The notes under the pieces were generated by a model, which was not told where the DNA came from, made no database searches, and worked only from the letters and a program-made list of their open reading frames with translations. Made by a program: the position numbers and the translations under genes. Positions 11,372 through 24,206 of a stretch of 64,000 nt of DNA are shown piece after piece; within the stretch, counting starts at the first letter, position 1, and the number at the start of each line of letters is the position of its first letter. Source of the stretch: Sesamum alatum (Eukaryota > Streptophyta > Magnoliopsida > Lamiales > Pedaliaceae); the NCBI GenBank assembly GCA_034509735.1, contig JACGWO010000004.1, forward strand, positions 25,587,395 to 25,651,394, given 5' to 3'.

Positions 11372-11508
11372 GCCTTTCTCAAATCTTATATAATCTTTTA
11401 TTCCATTTAATATATGTATGCCAAGAATATACATTTTTTTCTTAACTAAAATGAATAACATAATTTATATATATATAATTTTAAATAAATAAAAATACAA
11501 TAAAATTT

Positions 11509-11767
11509 GGATAAATTACAGTGATACCCCTTGAGATTAGATTAAAATACACAAACACCCTCTGTTTTTTTACAAATTTACAGTTACACCCCCTTAGGTT
11601 ATAATTGTATTACAACTACACTCCCTATTCAAGGCAAACATCACATTAATACCCTCTGAAAAATATTACACTAACACCCTTCAGGGAGTGTAGCTGTAAT
11701 TATGTAAAAGATAGGACGTGTTTGTATAATTGAACCTAACATCAAGGGATGTTAATGTAATTTATCC
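11509..11767. mobile_element. Foldback MITE (family F), copy 4
   Basis: A 259-bp element with 30-bp arms: ggataaattacagtgatacc on the left, and ggataaattacattaacatc as the reverse complement of the right. Internal blocks 'acaaacaccctctg', 'ttacacccccttagg' and 'acactaacacccttcaggg' are repeated in alternating orientation. Confidence 0.75.
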
Positions 11768-12424
11768 TAAAAACTTAAAAATAAAATTTGAAGAACATAA
11801 ATAATTAGGGCAAAGTGGACTTCTATGGTATCATCATTTATTAATAACAAAGTACAGAACAGGCGTGTGATATTTACATATGTCCGCTGGGGACCAATCA
11901 TGAAACATAGTTTGGGCATTTCTTTCTTTTTTGGCACAAAATAATATTATGGAGCTGCCAACTGTACTCCAATCACCTTCTGTTCTTCACTTTCTCTAAT
12001 TCTTTTTACTTGAAGATTTTCTTTCCTGTTGTCTAATTAAACAATATTACGATTCAAAAATAAATCAAACTATTTGATACTCGATTAGATATTAATAAAA
12101 GCTCATTTAATATTAATTTATTAAATTTAATAAATTAAACTTGAAAAAGAAATTTGTTCAATAAATTTTCAAGCTCGATTCAATTAGTGAAAAAATAATA
12201 AAACATATTTGAAAATATCAAATTTCGAGGGCTCCTCTTAAGTGTGATCCAATTGAAGCTCGTTTAAACTTGATTAGATTAGTAATCAAACCAAATTCAA
12301 ATACAATTTTTGAAACTCGATAATAATTCAAAAAATTTTGAACAATGATGTGTTTGGATCTATTTGAATTATATATGAGATTCATAGAATATGTTTTATG
12401 TTGCATTGAATTTTTAATATAGAA
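11768..12424. other. AT-rich intergenic DNA
   Basis: No gene seen. 12040-12360 holds repeated 'aagctcg/tcaagctcg' words shared with 8830-8990, i.e. an unclassified diverged repeat. Confidence 0.5.
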
Positions 12425-12605
12425 GTGATAATTATATAATTACATGAATATTTCAATAAATTGAGCAATTATCTGGTAGATCAATATATTGATATAGTAA
12501 AAGAATAAATTACAATAAATTTACAGACAAGTGGAATTCAAACTCATGACCTCGAGTTTAATTATGAGCCATAAAGACTTAACCTTAATCACTAACCTAA
12601 GACAT
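12425..12605 (-). mobile_element. SINE-like element (family S2)
   Basis: On the minus strand a B-box-like 'catgagtttgaattcca' precedes 'taaattgagcaat' and 'acatgaatatttcaataaattga' blocks. The same order is found in the copy at 30140-30620. This copy is uninterrupted, so it shows the empty-site structure of the nested MITE at 30210-30472. Confidence 0.5.
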
Positions 12606-13025
12606 CATTAGTATGTTGCATTTGGATTGATAGGTTTGAAATTGAGAATTTTAAATTAATAATAATAACTTCATTGTATTTATTCCGATAATTTTATGTT
12701 ATGGGGGACTTTAATTTCTCTAGTTCTCATTTCTTGTTATATTTAGTGGTATTTTGATGGATTTTAAATTTATTTAATATGGGTCGTCTACAGTTTTTAT
12801 TTTTAATTTTTCGCTCAAATGCAAATATGCCCATTTAAATGGACCGCAAACGTTAAGGTATTTGCTATATTTTCTAATAGATGAATTTGCTAACTCTTAA
12901 AATAAAATATTATGAAATCTTAAGCTCATTAAAAAAATGAAGGAATTTCGGACTTATTTTTAAAAGGTTAATAAGTTTTTGTCCTCCGTCTGCTTAAATT
13001 ATAAAATTATAATTATTAATAATTT

Positions 13026-13295
13026 TTTTTTGAAAATAAAGCGATTACAATCAGTCCTGTCAGTATCAATATTATTGGATAGAGACAAATACAACAATCA
13101 TATCGATAATATTACAAACTAACATCTTGCTATTACAATAACAAATAAACCTATTATACAGTAGAAACAATATCACAAATAAACCTACTATACAGTAGAA
13201 ACAAATCATCCCATGCAAAGGGATTTGAACCCATAACCTTTAGGATCATGGGGCCTCAACTTCGCCAACTGAGCTAGGCCTCATTGACAATTATT
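13026..13295 (-). mobile_element. tRNA-derived SINE, copy 2, with 15-bp TSD
   Basis: The best-preserved SINE. The minus-strand head reads tgaggcctagctcagttggc (A box) and then gggttcaaatccc (B box), a clear tRNA-like polymerase III promoter. The 3' tail is the T-run at 13022-13031 on the + strand. Identical 15-bp repeats aattattaataattt flank it at 13011-13025 and 13296-13310, the target duplication expected of LINE-mobilised retroposons. The tRNA-like part lacks a full cloverleaf, so it is not a tRNA gene. Confidence 0.85.
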
Positions 13296-13379
13296 AATTA
13301 TTAATAATTTATATGTTCCATAATCTCAGCTTATGCAAACACTTCAAAAGTTTATGATCATGAAAATAAAATTCAGTAT

Positions 13380-13520
13380 TTCCTATAAAGCTCCGTGAAT
13401 AATTAAGTTTGAAGTCATAGATTCGAATCCCCTTAATGAGTGTGTATTTATCTCATTTTTTGTAATTTATTTCATGGTTCTTTGTTATATTAATATATCG
13501 ATTGAAAATTGATGTAATCC
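13380..13520 (+). mobile_element. SINE-like element (family S2), partial, opposite orientation
   Basis: Contains 'catagattcgaatcccctta' (B box) followed by 'tttttgtaatttattt' and 'tatattaatatatcgatt', the reverse-complement layout of 12425-12605. It abuts the target duplication of the next SINE. Confidence 0.45.
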
Positions 13521-13536
13521 TGTAATTACCGCTTCT

Positions 13537-13827
13537 TTTTGTTTTTTCTTGAAGTGAAAGTGATGAATATTATTAATTGAACTAAATCGATTACCAACAG
13601 TCATGTCGACTATTAGTCTTTAATAGAAACAGTTAGAGCAATCATAAATTGATCAATAGTACAATATCACATAAATTAAATCTAAATAATCCCTTACTAT
13701 TACAGTATACAAACAATCCTACTATATATACAGTAAATTGTTATCCCACGCATTAATGGGGTTTGAACTCATAACCTCTAAAATTATAGTAACTCAACCT
13801 TAACCACAAATCAAAAGATCATTGGTA
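13537..13827 (-). mobile_element. tRNA-derived SINE, copy 3, with 16-bp TSD
   Basis: Same family as 10460-10735. On the minus strand 'gaggttatgagttcaaacc' carries the B box. It is flanked by tgtaattaccgcttct (13521-13536) and tgtaattacagcttct (13828-13843), a 16-bp target duplication with one mismatch. The T-rich left end is the A-tail. Confidence 0.8.
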
Positions 13828-13843
13828 TGTAATTACAGCTTCT

Positions 13844-14321
13844 ATACATCCTATAATATTTAGAAACTTATAACATTCTTTTATAAATAAATTTAATCAA
13901 ACAACTCTCAATTAATTTATTTTGGTCTAATTATACAACAACATGACAAGGTCAAAGGTTTTGATTGATTATTTTTGTTTTGAGTGTGAACCAATCACAT
14001 GGGCAGAGAAAGATTGAATTTTAATGAATTAATTGATATAGATTTGGATTAATGGAGGGAATAAGTAGCTGAGATATTGAGGAAGGTTTGGTCGGCTGTT
14101 CTCAATTGAATTTCTTTAATTTATGGAGTATTTGTTGCAGCAGAAAGTAGCCCTATAAGAATCATAGTATTATTAAACAATTGCAAGGGTCGGCTGAATA
14201 AAATTAATTTAAGTCCTTGGACAACCAATAATGTCAATTGTCCACAAAGTGGGATTAATTAATAAATGAATTTATTCCAATTTATCCAATAATTTCTCAG
14301 TTCTTGGCTATATATATTTTG
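13844..14321. other. AT-rich intergenic DNA
   Basis: No gene, repeat pair or RNA motif recognised. Confidence 0.5.
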
Positions 14322-14770
14322 TAAGGTTTAAATGTATTTTTCGTCTTATAATTTAGGGTATTTGATATTTTCGTTCTTAACTTTTTAAAGTAGCATTTCG
14401 GTCCTGCGTTTTTTTACTTTTATGATTTTAGTCTCTTTTTTTTTCATTGGAGTTTGCTCTTGTTGTCGAAAAAATACATGTGCATCTCACGTGACCATTT
14501 ATAATTGAGGTTACTATTCCTATTGGCTCATTTTTGTCAGCAGTTTTGTTCTTTAACTTTCTAGTGTAGTATTTTGGTCTTGCATCATTTTATTTTCGCG
14601 ATTTCATTCTTTTTTTGTCAGAGTTCACTCTTCTTACCTGTGGAGGTGAACTCTGACAAAAAAGAAGGATTGGAATTATCACAATAATTAAAAAGATGTA
14701 GGATCAAAATGTTATCCTAAAAAGTTAAATAGTAAAAATACCAAATAACCTAACAACCATTTTTAAAATA
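14322..14770. mobile_element. Long-armed foldback element
   Basis: Left arm 'ggtatttgatattttcg...cattt.ggtcctgcgt' and right arm '...aggatcaaaatgttatc...gtaaaaataccaaataacc' are inverted repeats over about 100 bases, with a spacer that itself folds ('gtcagagttcactcttctta' against 'gtgaactctgac'). Wording of this type is typical of MULE-related foldbacks, but no 9-bp duplication was found. Confidence 0.5.
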
Positions 14771-15059
14771 AAATTCAACAATTACTATATCAAAATATTA
14801 AATATTGATTAAGGGAGTTTCTGCAATAGGTTCTACTTTCGTAATGGGATTAAATTGTACAAAAGAATTGAAAGTCTTGCTACAGTGAAAGTTGGAAGTG
14901 TACAGATTTATCAGAAAACTGGAAAAGTTAATGGGAAGAAGTTTATACCTTTTGACTTATACGAACTTAATTCAAGTAGTTCAAAAGTATAATTAAATTG
15001 TAAATAAAAAATAATCTATTCAAATTACTTTCAACAAAGCATTGATAAACATTTAAGTT

Positions 15060-15900
15060 ATTGCAGACCCGTTAGCTTATAAACTCTTTAAAACTCTTAT
15101 AAGATGTTTGAGAGTTTATAAAATGTGGAAAAGTGTTTGGTAGATTTTTTAGAGAAAGAGTTTGGGGTTATTTGCAAAAATTTATACATTTTAGAAGTAC
15201 TTAATTTTAGAAAAAGTGATAAATGATTAAGATGTAAAAGTTGGGATTGTTTTGAAAGTAATAATTACAAGTCGAAAAAATTTCTTGTGGAAGTGTTGGT
15301 AAAAAAATTGGTGTATTACCGGCTAATTTGTGAAACTACATAGCTAAGTATCCCGATAGATTGGTAAATTTTAGTCACTACTGGGATGCGGTATTTTTTA
15401 AATACTTATAAAATAGTTAGGGCATAAAGTCATATAGAAGTTCAATTTATTTATAAAAATACCTTAAATTGGAATAAACATCTTCTCACCAATTTATAAC
15501 TTTTAGCTTAATTTAAGAGAAGTATAGGTGGATGTTGTATTTCCAAACTCCTTCATTTAGCTTAATTTAAGTTATAATCTGAAAAGCATTTAATTAAGTT
15601 CTTGCAAAAACCCCTTTAAAAAAAAGATGTTAGAACTAATTACAAATCCTTTAAAAAGAGTAAGGAGTTCATAATTTAATTGCTAAGGTTTTCACAAACT
15701 TCTTCAATTTTGATCATACTACAAACAAAATTGACCTTATTAACATCTTATAGTTTTCATATTCTTATTTTATTCAAACACTTTAAAAGTTTATTTTTAA
15801 AATATAATTAAACATCTTAAAACTCCAAAAGAATATCATAAAATGTACGAACATATAAGATATTAGCCCATAACCCTCTAAAGATATCAATAATCTTGTA
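15060..15900. mobile_element. Composite of hAT-like MITE and family D repeat copy 2
   Basis: The outer parts ('agcttataaactctttaaaa...' and '...gatattagcccataaccctct') resemble the GTTTGG-type MITEs at 9008 and 31529. Inside, 15270-15625 matches 9600-9930 block by block. This suggests one element inserted into another. The ends are not resolved to the base. Confidence 0.4.
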
Positions 15901-16289
15901 TTAAATATTCATTAAGAAAATAAATTATAAATTTGTACGAAAGTTGAGATTCACATCTCGATGGGACTTAAATGCGACACTTTTATTAAATAAAAATTTT
16001 GGGGACCTCTTTTTTCGTATACTATATATATTTGTGCAATTCTATTGGTGAAATTAATAATGTTATTTAGAGTGTAAAAAATACTATCTATTTACGTTCA
16101 TTTTCTTTTATCATTTAAAGTATATTTTATTTTAATTTCCACAAATTGAAAAAAAAACATTGTTATGTGGTAGCAACCTAATAAATATAGAAAGTGACGT
16201 ATAACATTATTCTACTATTATGAATTAATATTTAATTGTGCAATATATGACATTTCGTGTTCGTTTCGAGGACGGATACATAAATTTGT
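15901..16289. other. AT-rich intergenic DNA
   Basis: No feature supported. The copia element to the right breaks off at about 16290 without an LTR, so a deletion breakpoint lies here. Confidence 0.5.
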
Positions 16290-19200
16290 AGCAGCTCTAT
16301 TCATAATGAAAAGGACTAATATTTAAGAATACCTTCTCACTTCTCAGTAGTTGCCCAAAAATTAACACTAAATTCAATAGTAACCTCAAGTCAGTGACAA
16401 TGTTCAAGACATACTTCGTTTGTGCAACGTACAAACCATCAGAACCACGCACAATTTCTAAGCCAAGGAAATATCTAGCAGTGCCAGTGTCTTTAATAGT
16501 GAAGAAGTCATCCAAATACGTTTTCACGCCTTGAATCAACTCCAAAGTGGGACCAGTGATCAGTATGTCATCGACATATACAAGTAGGAAGAGCATTCCA
16601 TCTGGTGTAGGCTTGACAAACAAGCAATACTCGTGTTTAGATTGAGCAAAAACGGAATCAGTCAACTTCGTGGGTGAACTCCAAATTCCATTGTCGGGAG
16701 GCTTGTTTAAGCCCGTACAGAGAATGTTCCAGCTTGCATACCAAACTAGAACCAACAGTGTAACCCTCAGGAGGTGTCATATATGTATCCTCATCCAAGT
16801 AACCATGCAAGAACGCATTGTTTACGTCCATATGGTGAAGGGGCCAGTCATAAGCAGACACAATGGCCAAAAACAGCCGCACAATGACAGGCTTTGCAAT
16901 CGGTGGGAAGCTGTCTCTGTAGTCACACCCTCGACCTAATTATACCCATTGGCAACCAACGGTGCCTTGTAGCGGTCTATGGTACCATCGGTCTTAAGTT
17001 TGAACTTGTAAACCCATTTTGATCCAATAGCCCATTTCCCCGGAGGTAGTGGCGTAAAGGACCACGTATTGTGTTGTTCTAGAGCATGAAGCTCCTGTTG
17101 CATGGCATCTCTCCACTCGGAATGCTCAACAGCCTTTGCAAAAGTTTTAGGTTCATGCAAAAGTGACAAAGAGGCCACAAAAGACATATATGCAAAATGA
17201 CAAGAAGGTGAAATAGTAGAACCGGTGTGATGACATATAAAATCTTGAAGCCAGGTTGGTTTATGAGAAGTGCGAGAAGATCTGCGTAAGGATAGGGAAT
17301 CTGTGGGAGCAAGAACAGAGGATGTGGTCTCGAAAAGTGGATCAATGGATGAGTTGCATCAAGAGAAGGGTTGGGACCACATCAGGAGGAACGACTGTGT
17401 CTGCTGAAGGAGTCAGAGGAGATGGAGTGGAATGAGTGAAGTTATCAATATCAGTTCACATAGAGGAGGAAGACTGAAGTAGGCATGGATGATCAGGAGC
17501 ATTGGACTCAGTATTTGTGGTGGCAAAAGGAAAAGAGTCTTCATGAAAGACGACATCTCAAGAAGAGAACACTTGATGTGTCTCAAGGTTATATAGCTTG
17601 TAGGCTTTCTTATGGATGGAATATCCCAGCATAATGCATTTGTGAGCACGTGGAAAGAATTTTGATTTATGGGGATCAAGATTAGTAGAGAAGCAAAGAC
17701 AGCCGAAAACTCATAGGTGTTCATAAGAGGAGGTTTCCTATAGAGAAGTTGAAAAGGGGATGACCAATTTAGGAGTTGGGATGGCATATGGTTTATGAGG
17801 TATGTCGTTACTAGGATAGAATCCCCCCAAAAAAATTTTGATAAGGAGGCTTGGAACATAATGGAACGTGCTGCGTCAAGCAAGTGCCTATGTTCTCATT
17901 CTACCCTTCTATTTTGTTGAGGGGTGTAGGAGCAAGTAGTTTGGTGTACTATCCCAAGGTTTTGAAACAATGTTTGACACCCACCATTGAGAAATTCTGT
18001 CCTATTATTCGTCCAAATCACCTTGATTTTCCAATTGAATTGTGTGGATATCATATTGCAAAAGGTAGTGAGTATAGATAGTGTTTGATTTTTGTGCTTG
18101 AGGAGAAAGGTCAATCCCCCTACTATGATCATCCACAAAGGTGAGCACATAATTGCATCCCGAAATTGTGTGTTCCCTATAGGGACCCCAAAAGTCTATA
18201 TGTACCAAATGAAAGATAGAAGATGCATGAGAGAGACACTAAGGGAAAAAGGGATTTTGGCTTGCTTAGCTCAAGGACATATCGCACAAGGTAAGCTGTC
18301 ACAGTTATCATGAGAAAGAGGCATAGGAAGACATTCTATTACTTGCATGGAAGCATGTCCCGTTCGTTTATTCCAAACTGAGCTATTACAATTAGCAAAT
18401 GCAGTACAAGATACTTCACCAGAATGGACAACACTATGAGGTGAGTGTTTATAGGAATTTAAAGTAAGAAAATATAGTTTCTTGGATAGGAATCGTACTG
18501 CCGAAGTCTCCTTAAAAACCTGGTCCTGCAATACGCACTTTGTCTGAGATAAGGAACAAGCAATATAGTTGGAACAATACAATTGACTCACAGAGAGTAA
18601 CTTAACAGAGAAACCAGGCACATCGAGGACATGCTCAAGTAGAATATCATTGGATAGTGACACATTTCCTATGAACTAGATAGATCTTTTTGATCCATCC
18701 GAAAGGTGAACAAATTGATTTTGTCAAGGTTGTTTATAGGAGGTGAATTGTGAGATAGCTACGCGAATATGATTCGTGGCCCCAGTGTCAATTATCCAGC
18801 AAACTAAATCAATTAAAAGAGGAGCTGAGACCATTAGCCACAAACTCATCATCGAAGTGTGCAGAGTTTGCAAAATGGTGCTGCCAGGATCTAAAGGAGT
18901 ATTGTTGTGCTTAACTAGCTTCAACAACTCCCCCACCAGCAAACCAATATTTCATTGACCTGTAAAACGAGCATCAGACTTCTCCACGTTCCCAATAAAT
19001 CTTCTTCCAGTTGAAACCTTCTTTTCTAATCAATAAGTGCTTTTTACTAGTCTGGCACACCATGGAGTTTAAAGCATGATTCTTTTACATGTCCTGATTT
19101 ATTGCATTTGTTGCATACAATTCTTGTCTACCATGGTCTTCTTCTTTGGTTAGATCGATCGACCAAGTCCGTCCTGTTATCTCTTACAGAGAGTTGATAG

Positions 19201-19932
19201 CAACGATGTGCGTAGTATCTCCCACTCCGATCTGCACAACCTTTGCTTTTCAATGCTTAATATCATACCATATGCCTTTTCCACATCAGGCAACGAATCC
19301 ATCATCAGTATTTGACTCATTTCCGAGTCATAACTCTCATGCAATCCTATCAAAAACTCCATGACTTGATGAGATTCATTCAAATTAGATAGTTCTTTAT
19401 TCACTCTGCACTTACAACCTTCACACATACATCTTGGTGTAGGCTCTAGGCATGCAATCTCATCCCAAAGCTTCTATACTTTTGTGAAATAGGAAGTGAC
19501 AGATAGATTACCTTGCGAAATTGACGCAATCTCACAGTGGATTTGGTAAATTGTTGGACCATTGCTACGTCCATATCTTGATTGTAGACTTAGCCACAAT
19601 GCATGTGCGGATTTAGTGTACATGAACGCCTCGACAATATCCTTGGATATTGAGCTCTGGATCCAGGAAGTCACCATTTAAGTCTACTTACCCCACTGTT
19701 CAAAGGTAGTAGATCCAACAGTTGGCCTAGAGAAGCTGCCATCAATGAAGCTGAGCTTCATCTTCGCACCGAGCGAAACATAAATCGATCGACTCCAAGC
19801 AAGGAAATTTGCTCCATTCAAAGGTGATGAAGCTAGCACCATTCTTGGATGATCGGAAGGATGTAAATATAATGCATCCTTCTCCAGCTGAGCCACGTCA
19901 CTCTCGTCGAACTTAGTGATTTCAGTCGCCAT
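16290..19932 (-). pseudogene. Copia gag-pol polyprotein, decayed
   Basis: Read from 19932 leftward, the order is that of Ty1/copia. Gag (MATEITKF..., LHPSDHPRMVL, LNGANFLAWSRS, QGNLSVTSYFTK) runs to about 19180. A CCHC zinc knuckle (CNKCNKSGHVKESC, about 19075-19120) and a protease motif WIIDTGATNHI (about 18770) follow. The pre-integrase/integrase part has WNKRTGHAS and HIDFWGPY (about 18208). Reverse transcriptase has [34 protein letters not shown] and YVDDILITG (about 16565), ending after TARYFLGLEIV. Several in-frame stops and at least three frame changes break the frame (for example around 19680, 18210 and 16880). The RNase H part is missing. The start ATG lies about 80 bases after the PBS. 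It is non-functional. Confidence 0.9.
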
Positions 19933-20009
19933 TGACGAAACGAATCATATCATTTCTCACGTAGAGATCTTTTTCAATTGTATCGATATACAGAGACCTC
20001 CAAAGTGAA

Positions 20010-20023
20010 GGTTCTGATACCAT
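20010..20023 (-). other. Copia primer-binding site (tRNA-Met type)
   Basis: The minus strand reads TGGTATCAGAACC, close to the TGGTATCAGAGC complement of initiator tRNA-Met used by most plant copia elements. The gypsy element starts at the very next base, and accat at 20019-20023 is one copy of its target duplication. Confidence 0.8.
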
Positions 20024-20963
20024 TGTAGACAAATTAATTTTGCACCCAATCAAATGACGATAAGTGGAATATATATATTATTTATCAATTATATTCTATT
20101 TTTTTCTATTTATATTTTGAAATTTACTAAATTAATTTTAAATATAAATAGTTAAATTAATTGATATTTTAATATATATTTCGTCATCAAATCAGCGGTC
20201 GGCACGTGTCAAATTGAGGTGTTTCGGCCAATCAAATCAAGACAAATATTTCTCATATTATCTATTCAAAAAAATACAAAAATTAAAGAGATAATATTGG
20301 AATTGACCAATCATGTCTTCCCAAATATTTAATGTATTTATTTCTTTAAATTAAAATAAAGAGATAATACAAAATAAGTGTTCAAGTTCACCACAACTCT
20401 ACCTCTTTGATAGCTATATAAAGGGGTCGTGGGAACTCATTCAACACACACACACACACACATACAAGCAAGAGAGCATTCAAGAAGTCCTGAAATCCTC
20501 TCAAGCACAAATCAAGAAAGATCCACGGCGTTCTAGGCAAGATTCAAGGCATTCGTCGCGAAAATCGTCCAAAGTCAGCGTTTGATTCGAAAAGAAGTCT
20601 GACGACCGACGAATTAATGTTATCAAGACAGAAGTCCACCTTCGCGGAAGATTAAAGTCTCAAATCCACCAAGAAATATCTCAAATTCAAGTCAAATATC
20701 TTCAAGTTTATAGCGTTTGATCCGGGAACAAGTCAACGACCCTCGAATTAACGTTATTCAAAGTCTTAGTCAACGTAAAAGGAGATCAAACATCGAGTTT
20801 TCGCCTTCGAAGTTGCCGAAGTTAAAGCTCACGTTCTTGAAGAGAAGAATCAAAGGTTTTCAAGTAGAGATTTCGCACCTACAAAATACTCAATTCAATT
20901 CAAGAATTTATTTGTAATATTTTCTTGTTTCAATAAATTCAGGAATACGAAAATTTATTTACA
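20024..20963 (+). repeat. Gypsy 5' LTR
   Basis: TG...CA ends, directly followed by the PBS. Compared by eye with the 3' LTR it is about 96-97% identical overall, with most differences being transitions in the first 200 bases. A TATA box (20414-20422) and a (CA)n tract (20444-20462) lie mid-LTR. The 66-residue frame at 20717-20917 recurs in the other LTR and is not a gene. Confidence 0.9.
20414..20422 (+). promoter_or_regulatory. TATA box in gypsy 5' LTR
   Basis: ctatataaag, repeated in the 3' LTR at about 28336-28344. It is the likely core promoter for the genomic RNA. Confidence 0.55.
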
Positions 20964-20968
20964 AAATT

Positions 20969-20986
20969 TGGCACGCCCTGTGGGAC
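20969..20986 (+). other. Gypsy primer-binding site
   Basis: TGGCACGCCCTGTGGGAC starts five bases after the LTR end. This is the usual form and spacing of a plant Ty3/gypsy PBS complementary to a tRNA 3' end. Confidence 0.75.
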
Positions 20987-21054
20987 ATCTCTACCTCTCA
21001 TCTCTTCCCTTCAACAAAGTCTGAAGTATTTTATTGGACACTCAAGGAAAAGTT

Positions 21055-24000
21055 ATGAAGACGGTGAATGCCAAACTCGCCATATCGAAGTCTTCAAGTT
21101 CAAGTACCAAGAGTCTCGGTGTTACTACGAGGAGCATGTCGAAGAAACTCAAGGAATCTTCCCAGATAACTCCTCTAATTGAGTTTGCTTAGAAGGACAT
21201 ATTCGTGTCTAACCACGCAAGCGAAGATGACGAAGATAAATCTCCTCTGTCCTCTCCTAGCTCCGAGCCTAGCTACTCCTTCACAACGAATGTGGCCCCA
21301 GTCATGGTGACGAATGCCACAACCTTAGAAGAGCAAATCGCAAGCCTGACAAGAGCTATCGAAGGACTTACCAAGCATGTCCAAGAGCAAGACGCCCAAA
21401 TAGCTAGGTTGATCAACAAGCCAAACAATGTTGAGGAAAGCCATATTCGAGGAAAACAAGTTGAGGCTCATGAAGAAGTAGAAATATCCACTAAAGAGAA
21501 CTACACCGAGAAAGATGAACCTGCGAAAGGGCTTCAAGTCTCGTCCAATGGATTGATCCCTGTGGACCAACTGAAAGAATTCATTGAAGGGACCATGAGG
21601 AGCAAGATTGAGGGAAACCCTAGGCCATCCTTTACCTACACCAAGCCCTACACTCCAAGAATTGACAACTTGAAGATGCCGATGGGCTACCAACCACCAA
21701 AGTTCCAACAGTTTGACGGGAAAGGCAATCCTAAGCAACATGTGGCTCACTTCGTCGAAACATGCAACAATGCTGGAACATATGGGGATCACCTAGTCAA
21801 ACAGTTTGTCCGATCACTAAAAGGCAACGCATTTGATTGGTATACTGATTTGGAGGCCGGTTCAATTGATGGATGGGAGCAGCTAGAGTAAGAGTTCCTC
21901 AATCGATTTTATAGCACTAGGCGGACCGTCAGCATAATTGAACTTACAAATTCCCGGCAGTGGAAGGATGAACCAGTTATCGATTACATCAATAGGTGGA
22001 GGAATCTGAGCCTCAACTGCAAAGATCGATTATCTGAAGCCTCCGCCATTGAGATGTGTATTCAAGGGATGCATTGGGGTCTTTGATATATTCTTCAAGG
22101 AATTCTACCTTGATCATTTGAAGATTTAGCCACTCGAGCACATGATATGGAGTTGAGTATGACAGCGAGTGGAGTAGAAGGACCACCTGTTCAAGAACCC
22201 CGCAGAACCAAGGAACGACAAGAAGGCAAGAAAGGGGGCAAGCCTTATTTGGAAGCTCCAAACAAGGAATCCATGGCAGTAAATGTGGCACCCTTCAAGC
22301 TTCGAAGCAAGGTAAATAACGGTAGCATCCTAAGGAATAATGCTCCTTATGAGAGACCGCAAAGAAAATTAACCTTGAAGGAAATGCAAGCAAAGCGATA
22401 TTCTTTCCTTGATTTTGATGTTCCCGACATATTTGATGACTTATTGGAGGCTAACCTTATTGAATTACCTGAAGCAAAATGACCTGAAGAAGCCAAACGA
22501 ACATATGACCCAAAATACTGCAAAGATTGCTTTGTGTTCAAAGATAAGGTTATGCAGTTGGCTCGCCAAGGTAAAATCTCTCTTGAAGAAAATACCGCGA
22601 CAGCAAATGTGACCTCGGTCAAGTGTGGGTCTTTTGACAGTGAAGCCTCCTGCAATACCACACGTGAGAACGATACTGTGATCAATGAGGACGCGCGGTA
22701 TGAAAAAGAAGATTCCTCTGATATTGATGAATGCATGTCCACCATCACTTTCATCGATGAAGATTTGCTTCTTCGGTCAAAACCACATAACGACCCCTTG
22801 TTCGTCGCTGGATATGCACGTGAACAAAAGGTGAATAGAATATTGATCGATGGAGGCTCTGCAGTCAATATCTTACCCCTACGAACCTTGAGAGACTTGG
22901 GGATACCGATGGACGAGCTTGCAAACAGCCGCGTCATGATTCAAGGCTTCAATCAAGGAGGACAAAGGGCTGTCGGCATTATAAGGATGGAATTGTTGAT
23001 GGACAATATGGCGTCAACTGCACTATTCCATGTCATAGACGCCAAGACTTCTTACAACATACTTCTTGGCCGCCCTTGGTTTCATGAAAATTCTGTGGTC
23101 CCCTCAACGTGGCATCAATGCTTCAAATACTGCCGCAATGGTGTAGTGAAAAGGGTACTCGGTGATACCAAGCCTTTTACCGAAGTTGAGTTGCACTTCG
23201 CCGATGCCAAGTACTATGTTGAAACGGCCAAAAGAAGAAAAGAGATTTCACCCTCAGAGAAACCAAAGTCACATGACGATCGAAGCATGAGGAGAAATGA
23301 GCAGCCCGTTGTTGAGGCCGGATTTTCAAAGAGTCTGACTTTACCATTGACTCAAATCAAAGCGAAGCAACCATCGGAACCGCCGCTTGAAGGATTTGTG
23401 TCCTCAGCCCAAAAGGAAGAAGAGGACATGAAGCGTTGGCTATAGATGGAGAAGGGTATGATCTAAGGCCTTCAAACTGCTAGTTAAAGCCAAGTATAAT
23501 CCACAAGAAAGATTAGCCCTTGGAAAGCTTCCTCCCGAAGCCACCAACAAGAAGCTCCGTGGACTCAATGCCACCCAAGTAATGTTAAAGGAAAAAGGGT
23601 ACGCAATCCGAGATTCACATGTAGGTCTTGGCTTTATCCCTCCTAAGCCTATCCGCATCGCCATAAAAAGGGCCAACAACAACCATGTCAGCGAAAGTCT
23701 CTATTCAACAGAAGATGACCAAGGGAAAGAAAATCCACGGGAGTCTGTCTTCAACAGACTCGGCACACGTAAAAGAATGGTGCATAGAAAGACCAACAAT
23801 CAATCTGTCTTTGATAGGCTTGGTCCATGGAAAAGAATGATGTACCAAAAGAAAACCATGTCCAAGGTGGCTGCAATAATCTAAGGAAAACATCACATCC
23901 TCACAGAAACTTAGAAGTTCGATTCCTTCCAGAATGAGACGCCACACAATTCTAGACATATCATGTGGCAGAGTCTTGAAGGTTAAAACAAGAACAACGG

Positions 24001-24206
24001 TCTTCACACAAGTTCAACTTAATGACGAGAATGACAAAGAAAGTGTAGCATCATCCAATTATGTTAACGGCAGTGTCGAAGAAGACATTACCCAAGTTCA
24101 TCACATCACCTTAGCTGAAAATGATGAAGTTGAAAGAGAGGATACCCAAGATGGCTTGAAGATATGCCCGATAAGTGGAAAGTTCTTGAAGCGGTATTAC
24201 GCTTGA
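21055..24206 (+). pseudogene. Gypsy gag-protease polyprotein, with in-frame stops
   Basis: The start ATG (MKTVNAKL) lies 86 bases after the PBS. Gag contains a Ser-rich head, a coiled-coil region (EEQIASLTRAIEGLTKHVQE) and a capsid-like region with FQQFDGKGNPKQHVAHFVET and GNAFDWYTDL. A retroviral-type aspartic protease follows near 22840-23070: ILIDGGSAVNILPL, with Asp-Gly-Gly where most proteases have D-T/S-G, and later YNILLGRPWFH. One frame holds from 21055 to 23445, with stops at 21190, 21889, 22084, about 22111 and 22480. A frameshift near 23450 leads to the tail, with RKGY-like and repeated SVFDRLG/SVFNRLG motifs, ending about 24206. Three of the stops replace CGA arginine codons by inference. 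No reverse transcriptase follows. Confidence 0.88.

Noticed and set aside
13231..13290. tRNA-like sequence with A and B boxes
   Set aside because: Not a tRNA gene: no full cloverleaf, part of a repeated SINE with an A-rich tail and flanking target duplications.
21325..21792. 155-residue minus-strand frame opposite gag
   Set aside because: Shadow of the gag frame; no motif, and the sense frame carries gag signatures.
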